A stretch of DNA of 6,091 nucleotides, taken from positions 1 through 6,091 of the forward strand of contig JACQVJ010000159.1 in NCBI GenBank assembly GCA_016209805.1, in the 5' to 3' direction. This stretch comes from Ignavibacteriota bacterium. Lineage in GTDB: Bacteria > Bacteroidota > Ignavibacteria > UBA10030 > UBA6906. The translations under genes and the position numbers were made by a program. Below, one piece after another: positions 1 through 5,827 of this stretch (positions are counted from its first letter, which is position 1; every line of letters begins with the position of its first letter). The notes under the pieces are model-generated. The model saw only the letters and a list, made by a program, of their open reading frames with translations, was not told the origin of the DNA and ran no database searches.

Positions 1-448
1 ATTTGGGCCGGGGACCCTTTCCCAAAAACCATTTGAGGTTGCCGACAAAATCCTGAAGGTCCTTCTTGTTGAATAGCATTGAATCCGGTCCAAAGATCAT
101 CGATCTCCACGAAGCGTATTTGCGCTTTCGTTTCTTTATCAGATCAACTATATGAGTAACGAACAAGCCAACCATCAGCAGGGCCGCGACACGATGGATA
201 TACCCCGCCGACTCGAAGCCACCGAACAGGCGGGAGAGTATCACTGCCCATCCTGTGTATGAGAACTTCAGCGTCATACCCGTGAGAGCCAGGCTCATGA
301 AACTGACAATCATGAGAATATGGAGAGTCCGGTTCAGACGGGAGAATCGAAGAAACTCCCGACCTTCTATTGTCGCCGGCTGTGGGGACACTTCAGGCCC
401 CACGCCCGTTTCCCTCATCCGGAGGGATGCCTCTGCTTGGTTCATCAT
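1..448 (-). CDS. b-type cytochrome, membrane subunit (3' end beyond window)
   Basis: The first 149 residues of an integral membrane cytochrome b are visible; the gene runs off the left edge. After a ~30-residue polar N-terminus, a first membrane helix follows His43 (about residues 44-62) and a second spans about 84-104 with His85 and His99. A basic KKRKRK stretch at 105-110 then marks a cytoplasmic loop. The histidine pattern (TM1 His, then two TM2 His 14 apart) is the same as in the C-terminal domain of the fused b/c protein encoded at 2412-4640 (His511, His554, His568), and the loops also align, so the two are paralogues. This places it among di-haem cytochromes b of the HydC/FdnI type, which exchange electrons with quinones. 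I chose the paired ATG at 448. It overlaps the upstream cytochrome gene by 56 bp and has only a weak GAG ahead of it. An in-frame ATG at 418 is the alternative. It probably partners the 19-haem protein encoded just upstream. Haem ligation is inferred, and the third and fourth helices lie outside the window. Confidence 0.85.
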   Translation of the reverse strand, partial: MMNQAEASLRMRETGVGPEVSPQPATIEGREFLRFSRLNRTLHILMIVSFMSLALTGMTLKFSYTGWAVILSRLFGGFESAGYIHRVAALLMVGLFVTHIVDLIKKRKRKYASWRSMIFGPDSMLFNKKDLQDFVGNLKWFLGKGPRPK

Positions 449-2402
449 TCTCTATATTCATTTTGCTCAACCGGCTCCGCGCGCGACGCATCTGCAAGGC
501 ACGTGGCAACCAAAGGAGAGTATGAATCCCGCCAAAAACAAACGTGCCAATGAGAAGACTTGTCATCCCCCAGAATGTCCAGAAGAGAAACGGATATTTT
601 TCCGGATCATGATGCGTTGCGTGAGTAAGGTAACCAGCAAAGCGACGTGTGGCCCCAGGGTGACATTTCTGACAAGTGCCAACCACATTCTCACGGCTGA
701 GATGCGACCGCGGATCTGAAGTCGGAAGTATGTCATGCGCCCCGTGGCAGTCGTAGCACTTCGCCGTTTTGGTGTAACCGAGCTGCGATACCTTGCCGTG
801 GTACGTATCGAAATAGGTTTCTGCGATCGACTCATGGCACCGACCGCATTTTGTCATGATATCGAGCTTGAACCCCTCCTCGTCAGCGCGGCGAATTGTA
901 TGGGCACTGTGACAATCGCTGCACATCGGTAACTCACGGTCTGTGTGTCCCACCTTCGTGGCATGGATGCTCAACGAGAACTGCTCTTCGATCCCGTGGT
1001 GGCATCGACCACATGTGGTTGGAACGTTTTTCGGGTTGACGCTTGAAGCCGAATCCGTTTTCGGAAGAACCCGGTGCGCCGTATGGCAGTTCGTACAGGT
1101 TGCTGTCACGGTCAGACCGCTCTTCATCAGTCCCTTACCGTGGATACTTTCTGTGTAATGTTCAATGATCTCATGTTGTGTGCCGGCGTAGCGTACAGCC
1201 GCCTTCTCTCCCTCACGGTGGCATTTGCCGCACAGGGCCGGAATGTTCGTTGCAAAAATTGGAGATCGGGGCTCGGTTCTCCCGCCGACTCCGTGTGTCC
1301 CGTGGCATTCTTTGCACGTCGGTGCATTCGGGTCGTTCTGCGCGAGCAGTCGTCCATGCATACTGGTCTGATATTGTGCTCCAACTTCCGCATGGCATGA
1401 AGAACAGTCGACTTTTTGCGTGATTGTTTCACACGGCCGTAACCGGGAAGCAGTAACGCCTGTGTGACATTGGCTGCATGCAATCTTTGCATGTCGCGAG
1501 TGGTTCAGATCATCCAGACGAACGAACAAGGAACGGCCATCTGACTTCGCACTCAGGTCACGATTCTCGTGGCATCGCATGCAATCCGCGTCTGCCATAC
1601 CCTGATCGTAAAAGACCTTGCGAATCTTGTGGGGCTGGTGACAATCGATACAGGCGGGGAGGATATGCGCCCTCTTCTCCCAGAGCTCTCCCTTGATAAC
1701 TTTTCGGTGGACGCTTTCGATCTGCCCATGGCACTTTGCACATGTTGTCGCAATGTTCCGGCGGGCAATTGAAGAAGCAGGATCGGTATGAGGAAGGATC
1801 CTGTGCGCCGTATGACATGAGGCGCACGTCGGCGCAACGATGAGTCCTTTTCTCAGCAACCCTTCGCCATGAATGCTCTCGGAGTAGTTGTCGATAATAT
1901 GATCTTGATGAATGACGCGTTGCTTCTGAACAACGGACCCTTCCTGGTGACACCTGCCGCAAACGAATGGAATCTTGAGTGGTGCAACCGCCGATTCGGA
2001 ACTGCTGACCGAAACGATATCATGCGTGCCGTGGCAATCACTGCAATGGGGCGCGAGCGCATCGCCGCGAGAGATCGCCTTTCCATGGAGCGACGCGGCA
2101 TGCTGTTCCTGCTCATTGCTGTGGCAAATCCCGCAGTCGACACGAGGCACGTCTTCTGCATGGGGTAGCTCACTCCTGGCGAGATCTATGTGGCAGGTGA
2201 TGCAGGTGAGAGAGCCATGCACGGAGGATGAAAACTTTTTTTCATCGACATGCATGGACACAGTCCTTCCGCGCGCCTTGCCTTTCAGCGCCTTATCATC
2301 ATGGCACATCAGGCAGTCTGCATTCTCCTGTGCAAGGATCGACTTGCTTCCGGCCAGCAGAACAGTGACAATCAAGCAGGTGGTATGAACAGCTTTTCGC
2401 AT
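393..2402 (-). CDS. 19-haem membrane-anchored c-type cytochrome
   Basis: The 669-residue product has a Sec signal peptide (hydrophobic core about 9-18, likely cleavage after Ala24 in SILA) and 19 CxxCH haem c motifs. Their first cysteines are residues 30, 67, 90, 120, 148, 193, 221, 251, 274, 309, 333, 363, 391, 436, 464, 494, 519, 549 and 577. One transmembrane helix (about 604-632, containing His627) follows, then a basic stretch (RALQMRRARSR) typical of a cytoplasmic end. The haem domain should therefore sit in the periplasm, tethered to the inner membrane, acting as an electron wire. Haems 1-8 and 9-16 are a tandem duplication, and haems 17-19 form a terminal unit. Many histidines outside CxxCH, often in S(I/V/M)HG, could be distal ligands. 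The start lies 9 bp after the preceding stop, with GAGG only 2 nt before the ATG, an unusually short spacing. The C-terminus overlaps the next gene, a cytochrome b. No substrate-specific catalytic motif is recognised, so an electron-transfer role is more likely than a reductase one, though an enzyme is not excluded. Confidence 0.95.
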   Translation of the reverse strand: MRKAVHTTCLIVTVLLAGSKSILAQENADCLMCHDDKALKGKARGRTVSMHVDEKKFSSSVHGSLTCITCHIDLARSELPHAEDVPRVDCGICHSNEQEQHAASLHGKAISRGDALAPHCSDCHGTHDIVSVSSSESAVAPLKIPFVCGRCHQEGSVVQKQRVIHQDHIIDNYSESIHGEGLLRKGLIVAPTCASCHTAHRILPHTDPASSIARRNIATTCAKCHGQIESVHRKVIKGELWEKRAHILPACIDCHQPHKIRKVFYDQGMADADCMRCHENRDLSAKSDGRSLFVRLDDLNHSRHAKIACSQCHTGVTASRLRPCETITQKVDCSSCHAEVGAQYQTSMHGRLLAQNDPNAPTCKECHGTHGVGGRTEPRSPIFATNIPALCGKCHREGEKAAVRYAGTQHEIIEHYTESIHGKGLMKSGLTVTATCTNCHTAHRVLPKTDSASSVNPKNVPTTCGRCHHGIEEQFSLSIHATKVGHTDRELPMCSDCHSAHTIRRADEEGFKLDIMTKCGRCHESIAETYFDTYHGKVSQLGYTKTAKCYDCHGAHDILPTSDPRSHLSRENVVGTCQKCHPGATRRFAGYLTHATHHDPEKYPFLFWTFWGMTSLLIGTFVFGGIHTLLWLPRALQMRRARSRLSKMNIENDEPSRGIPPDEGNGRGA
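903..2321 (-). repeat. tandem duplication of an 8-haem unit within the 19-haem cytochrome
   Basis: Two protein-level copies lie head to tail: residues 28-255 (bases 1638-2321) and 272-500 (bases 903-1589), offset by about 244 residues. Cysteine-to-cysteine spacings are 37, 23, 30, 28, 45, 28, 30 in the first copy and 35, 24, 30, 28, 45, 28, 30 in the second. Sequence also matches, for example YSESIHGEGL against YTESIHGKGL and CASCHTAHRILP against CTNCHTAHRVLP. Identity is clear at protein level but diverged, so the duplication is old. Confidence 0.9.
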
Positions 2403-2411
2403 ATCCTCGCG

Positions 2412-4640
2412 CTACACCTTCGTGACTTTTTCGGCTTCTCGTTCACCGTCGTTCTTGCCGGCGTCTTGAACTTCATCAAGTGCTCTCCGCCGCTGGACCT
2501 CTTCAAGCTCAAGGGGATGCTCTTCGTCCATCTCTTCTTCAGTCAGTGTCCCCTTCCACCACGAAAGGTTCATAGGGTAGGTATCAGGATTGAAGATCAC
2601 GAAGTAGAAATGCCAGACCACTATCGCAAGTGTAGCCAACCAAGCCTCGTAATAGTGGACAGTGCGTGCAACGTCCCACCACAATTTGGTGATGAGACCG
2701 AGGAAGGTATTATCAAACCACAGGATGACGCCCGTAATTGCCATGACGATCGTTCCCCACACAAGCGCCCAGTATTCGCTCTTTTCTATGTAGCTGAATC
2801 TCCCAAGCCGTGGCTTGACTGAGGAGTAACCAAGGTTGTACTTCATCACTCCAACAAGATCATTAATATCCTGTCGAACGGGAAGGAGGTCTCGAATCAG
2901 CTGCTTTCCGCGAGGCACGAACAGCACATAATAGAGATGATACAGACCCGCAACCACCATCACGACGCCGGCGACGCGGTGCACGATGCCGCGCAGCTCT
3001 AACACGACAGGACTCAAACTTCTGATCGACACCACCCACCATGCATCGGGATATTTCAGGGCAAAACCGGTGATGACAAGCGTGATAAAACTGACCAGCA
3101 ATGTTCCATGTTGTATCCGTTCACTCAAAGACATCCTGAGATAGAGTCGATGACTGTGCTTCTTGTGCGGAATCAGGCCTCGGCGCTGCATCAGCTTTCG
3201 CTTGGACTTCTTGATGAAGTCAAGAAAGTTGTGGAAGAACATCGAGGCAATCACAACGAATATGAGGATGAGGTAGCCAGTCGCAACCAAATACAGTAGC
3301 TCATCATCCCCTGATGTTGCGATCACGTGGACCGAGCCTTTCGTGAAATTCTCATTGGCACCCGGATGACATGTACCGCATGTTGCGACAAGGTTCGCCT
3401 TATGAATGCGCGAACTTGGGTCACTCGACGGTTTGATATCATGCACACCGTGGCAGCTCGCACAGTTGGCAACCTCAACCGAGCCGGCCCGGTTGGCAAG
3501 ACCATGGTAGCTATCTTGAAAGCTCTTGAACCTGTCCCCTGCCAGGCCATACTTTTCCGTAAGCTTGACTGATGCGTGACACGGCGAGCAGACCTGCGCG
3601 GAGACGTTTTTCGCCGACACGGGCGCGCGGTCATCCTTCGGCGATAGGATATTGTGCTCGCCATGGCAATCGGTACACGTAGGCGACGCGATTACTCCCG
3701 CTGCAAGGGTCTTGCCATGCACACTCCAATCAAACTGCATCCTGATATCACCATGACATTGGCCGCAGGTTGACGCGATGTTTGCCTTGGCAACTTTTGA
3801 AGCGGGGTTGGCGCCTTTCTTCATCTCGTGGCTTCCGTGGCAATCCGTACACGTGGCAGCAGCTTTGTTTCCATGCTTCACCGCCTGACCGTGCACGCTG
3901 TTCTCGTAGCTGGAAATGAATCCAGCCGACGGGCCTACCCTGGCGCGTACTTTGGGATTATCCAGATGACATCCCAAGCAAATCTCGGCTTCGTGTACGC
4001 GGCTCGTCGGAGATCCTTCAACTGCCGGGGATACGATATTATGTTCACCGTGGCAATCGATACAACTGGGAGAGCCTTTCACACCTGCCATCAGCGCCAG
4101 ACCGTGATCCGACTGCATGTATTTTTCGTTCACTGCTCCATGACATTTTGCACACATGTGTGCCGCGAATTCCTTCGCTTCGGGCGATTGTTTGTCAGAA
4201 ATCTTCTTGACGGTGTGCGTGGTGTGGCAATCTGCACATGTCGCCATCACGCGACCGTCCTTTCCCGCAACACCGTGAACACTATGTGAGTACTGCTCTG
4301 CTTTTTCGCCGTCATGGCAGTTTGAGCAGTTGACGGGCCTGATCCTGCGCGCATGGGGGATGTCGTCCGCCTTGAAGTTCTCATGGCATGAGACACACTC
4401 AAGATTGCCGTGTGCCGAACCTTTGAAGCTGCTCTCATCCACAAACAGGGAAACGCTTTTTCCTTTCTTGCTCATTGTGAGTGAGCGCTCACTATGGCAG
4501 AGAAAGCAATCCGAATTCGTTTGAGAATACGCCGGCGCCCCAGACAGCACTGCTGCGGCAGGCATCAGAAACAGAATCGTACGCCTGAATGAACTTGCTG
4601 TGAGAAATGATCGAGGTCTTTTGAAGGATGCTTTGTTCAT
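2412..4640 (-). CDS. fused 13-haem cytochrome c / di-haem cytochrome b membrane oxidoreductase (CbcL-like architecture)
   Basis: From the ATG at 4640 the product is 742 residues. A Sec signal peptide (basic start, core about 21-33, cleavage near residues 37-39) leads into a periplasmic domain with 13 CxxCH motifs. Their first cysteines are residues 45, 82, 105, 135, 163, 193, 221, 264, 292, 322, 351, 393 and 421. A linker helix follows (448-476, with His470), then a basic cytoplasmic loop and a four-helix cytochrome b domain (about 512-532, 552-575, 623-643, 662-683). Candidate b-haem ligands are His511, His554, His568, His662 and His677. A charged ~45-residue cytoplasmic tail closes the chain. 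The c-then-b order in one chain resembles Geobacter CbcL, an inner-membrane quinone-linked b/c cytochrome; equivalence is inferred from architecture. An open frame extends to 4799, but that overlaps the preceding gene and gives no signal peptide at the N-terminus. The ATG at 4640 has AAAGAG upstream, and the ATG at 4664 is the alternative. It follows the receiver gene by 55 bp. Confidence 0.93.
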   Translation of the reverse strand: MNKASFKRPRSFLTASSFRRTILFLMPAAAVLSGAPAYSQTNSDCFLCHSERSLTMSKKGKSVSLFVDESSFKGSAHGNLECVSCHENFKADDIPHARRIRPVNCSNCHDGEKAEQYSHSVHGVAGKDGRVMATCADCHTTHTVKKISDKQSPEAKEFAAHMCAKCHGAVNEKYMQSDHGLALMAGVKGSPSCIDCHGEHNIVSPAVEGSPTSRVHEAEICLGCHLDNPKVRARVGPSAGFISSYENSVHGQAVKHGNKAAATCTDCHGSHEMKKGANPASKVAKANIASTCGQCHGDIRMQFDWSVHGKTLAAGVIASPTCTDCHGEHNILSPKDDRAPVSAKNVSAQVCSPCHASVKLTEKYGLAGDRFKSFQDSYHGLANRAGSVEVANCASCHGVHDIKPSSDPSSRIHKANLVATCGTCHPGANENFTKGSVHVIATSGDDELLYLVATGYLILIFVVIASMFFHNFLDFIKKSKRKLMQRRGLIPHKKHSHRLYLRMSLSERIQHGTLLVSFITLVITGFALKYPDAWWVVSIRSLSPVVLELRGIVHRVAGVVMVVAGLYHLYYVLFVPRGKQLIRDLLPVRQDINDLVGVMKYNLGYSSVKPRLGRFSYIEKSEYWALVWGTIVMAITGVILWFDNTFLGLITKLWWDVARTVHYYEAWLATLAIVVWHFYFVIFNPDTYPMNLSWWKGTLTEEEMDEEHPLELEEVQRRRALDEVQDAGKNDGEREAEKVTKV

Positions 4641-4695
4641 GTTCACTCTTTTCGTGGTCGTCATTTTCGGAGAAGCTTCGGAAACGACGTACATA

Positions 4696-5151
4696 TCAGG
4701 ACAATAATTCTTCAATGCGTTTCGACACAGCGCCGAGATCGAACGGTTTGTAAAAGACAGAATCCACTTGCGCTCTGATTTTCTGGTCAAGATAAACATC
4801 CTTTGCGCTGTAGACGTAGAGCATAATAATGGGGAGCAGCTTGTTCAGTCCTCTCAATCCGCTGAGACGCTCAATCATCTTTTCAGATGGAACAGCATCG
4901 ACAATCACGAGATCCGCCGAATAGTCGGCCACGAACTTGCTCAACATGCCAGGGTTGGTCGTCGTGATCACGTTGTACCGATCCTGGAATAGCATCGACA
5001 AGCTGAAGCAGAAGTTCAGATCAGGGCTGTAAATCAGAATGGTCTTCTTGCTCTCATCGACGCTCGTTCCCGCATCGCGAGCCTGATTTCCCTCATGTGA
5101 GTCCGTCGCAAGCGTCATCAGTATTGGTTCCCAGGGATCACTGTATTTCAC
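4696..5151 (-). CDS. atypical response-regulator receiver-domain protein
   Basis: The 151-residue product is a stand-alone receiver-like (CheY-fold) protein with a ~35-residue polar N-terminal extension and no output domain. Strand 1 reads TILIYSPD (37-44), strand 3 ends in the putative phospho-acceptor Asp85 (DLVIVDAV), and the lysine before proline is kept at 135 (FYKPFD). The two acidic Mg-binding residues normally found after strand 1 are replaced by Ser42-Pro43, and the usual Thr/Ser after strand 4 aligns with Tyr112. Phosphorylation is therefore doubtful and it may act as a pseudo-receiver. The start is GTG at 5151, whose GTGA overlaps the TGA stop of the stress-protein gene, suggesting translational coupling. 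An ATG at 5118 would give 140 residues. Lying between a stress protein and two haem proteins, it probably modulates expression or a protein partner of the same system. That role is inference. Confidence 0.85.
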   Translation of the reverse strand: MKYSDPWEPILMTLATDSHEGNQARDAGTSVDESKKTILIYSPDLNFCFSLSMLFQDRYNVITTTNPGMLSKFVADYSADLVIVDAVPSEKMIERLSGLRGLNKLLPIIMLYVYSAKDVYLDQKIRAQVDSVFYKPFDLGAVSKRIEELLS

Positions 5152-5648
5152 GGCAAGTGAAGTTCGTTTTCGATATCCTCTTTTCTGATTATCGTGTCGC
5201 GCAACCGAGGAGGTTTCACTGTCAACACGGGAACGCTTGCCGTCCTGACCACCTTCTCCGCAACGCTCCCCACGATGATATGCTGCAACCCGGTACGTCC
5301 GTGGGTTGCCATAATGATGATGTCAATACGTTGTTCCTCTGCGAATCGTTTGATCGCCTCGTGGGGAATACCGCTCACCACAATAGGGATCACGGTTACA
5401 TCCCTCGAGATGTTCTTCGCAATGAAATCTTTAAGATCGTGCCGAGCACGCTCTTCTTTCTCACGCTGATGCTCTTTCGCGTCACCCTCAACCCCTCGAA
5501 GTGGAAAAACAGCCGGAACGTCTTCCACGACATGCAACAGGAACAGCTTTGAACAATACAAGAGACCGAACGATGTCGCATATTCCATCGCGGTCAGGGA
5601 ATAGTCGGAGAGATCGGTTGTAACGAGTATATTCTTGAGAAGAACCAT
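5148..5648 (-). CDS. universal stress protein, UspA family
   Basis: This single-domain UspA protein has 166 residues, close to the usual 140-160 plus a short charged C-terminal tail. It opens with the typical strand and nucleotide-contacting acid (NILVTTDLSD, residues 6-15). It carries the ATP-binding signature ATHGRTG (114-120), ending in Gly127-Ser128 (IIVGSVAEKVV), and closes with the strand SVPVLTVK. Usp proteins with this motif bind ATP in the cytoplasm and respond to starvation, oxygen or redox stress; they are not enzymes of the electron-transfer chain. The ATG at 5648 is preferred over an in-frame GTG at 5669 because an AGGAGG lies 4 nt ahead of it. It is the first gene after a predicted sigma-54 promoter and overlaps the next gene by 4 bp (GTGA), so it heads the operon. 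Confidence 0.95.
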   Translation of the reverse strand: MVLLKNILVTTDLSDYSLTAMEYATSFGLLYCSKLFLLHVVEDVPAVFPLRGVEGDAKEHQREKEERARHDLKDFIAKNISRDVTVIPIVVSGIPHEAIKRFAEEQRIDIIIMATHGRTGLQHIIVGSVAEKVVRTASVPVLTVKPPRLRDTIIRKEDIENELHLP

Positions 5649-5652
5649 TGCT

Positions 5653-5658
5653 CCTCCT
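5653..5658 (-). promoter_or_regulatory. strong Shine-Dalgarno for the stress-protein gene
   Basis: AGGAGG on the minus strand lies 4 nt before the ATG at 5648. It decides that start over the in-frame GTG at 5669. It is the strongest ribosome-binding site in the window, fitting an operon leader gene. Confidence 0.85.
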
Positions 5659-5681
5659 TTCCTTGACACGTTTGCTGATGC

Positions 5682-5696
5682 ACTGCTATGAGCAGT
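5682..5696. other. perfect small inverted repeat at the predicted transcription start
   Basis: ACTGCT and AGCAGT form a perfect 6-bp stem around a 3-nt loop. On the plus strand the stem runs into TTTTT, so it looks like a weak intrinsic terminator for antisense or plus-strand transcripts. On the minus strand it straddles the predicted start of the usp transcript and could instead be an operator or 5'-end hairpin. No plus-strand gene feeds into it. Function is undetermined. Confidence 0.4.
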
Positions 5697-5698
5697 TT

Positions 5699-5715
5699 TT
5701 CAAGATACGTGCCAA
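5699..5715 (-). promoter_or_regulatory. sigma-54 (-24/-12) promoter for the usp-cytochrome operon
   Basis: The minus strand reads TTGGCACGTATCTTGAA, against the sigma-54 consensus TTGGCACG-N4-TTGCW. The -24 half is perfect, the spacing is correct, and only the C of the -12 GC is replaced by A. Transcription would start near 5688, giving a leader of about 40 nt before the stress-protein ATG. A sigma-54 activator gene lies immediately upstream on the same strand. No convincing sigma-70 promoter was seen in this gap. Confidence 0.72.
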
Positions 5716-5743
5716 AGGAAATGCTCGGTAGAGAACGTCTTTG

Positions 5744-5824
5744 ACCTAAAAAGGCCGAATTTGGAGGGAAACAGACGAGGAGACGACAAGAATATTCCAA
5801 TTTGTGGGAAACCTGTAAGGCCGA
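5744..5824 (-). repeat. two pairs of imperfect direct repeats upstream of the sigma-54 promoter (candidate activator sites)
   Basis: On the minus strand GTTTCCC-A-CAAATT (5797-5812) recurs as GTTTCCC-TC-CAAATT (5755-5772), with starts 40 bp apart, about four helical turns. A second element, TCGGCCTTACAGGT (5811-5824), recurs as TCGGCCTTTTTAGGT (5744-5758). The elements are ordered A-B then B'-A'. Their centres lie roughly 65-130 bp upstream of the predicted start, the usual range for enhancer sites of NtrC-type activators. A perfect 8-bp palindrome GAATATTC (5790-5797) sits between the B copies. Protein binding is inferred only. Confidence 0.45.
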
Positions 5825-5827
5825 TTC

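Noticed and set aside
534..550. Second TTGGCACG match on the minus strand that could suggest another sigma-54 promoter
   Set aside because: It lies inside codons for the anchor helix of the 19-haem protein and has no -12 element (T-run in place of TTGC), so it is probably coincidental.
255..3664. Numerous plus-strand and off-frame open frames of 60-190 codons across the cytochrome genes
   Set aside because: They are antisense or out-of-frame to two clearly real multihaem genes, show no domain signature or start signals, and arise because the Cys/His-rich coding strand has few stops in its other frames.
600..4500. Recurrent short TGGCA/TGTCA-type words at semi-regular intervals, resembling a repeat or CRISPR-like array on the plus strand
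   Set aside because: They are the reverse complement of repeated CxxCH codons at 23-45 residue spacing. The intervening sequence is coding and unit lengths vary, so there is no nucleotide-level array.
4655..4683. Palindrome GAAGCTTC with flanking TCCGAA repeats between the receiver and b/c genes, considered as an internal terminator or operator
   Set aside because: There is no stable GC-rich stem followed by a T-run in the direction of transcription, and the motif is too short to separate from chance.
4641..4799. N-terminal extension of the fused b/c protein to an ATG at 4799 (795 residues)
   Set aside because: It would overlap the receiver gene by about 100 bp and bury the signal peptide behind ~53 unrelated residues. 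The ATG at 4640 puts a proper signal peptide at the N-terminus.
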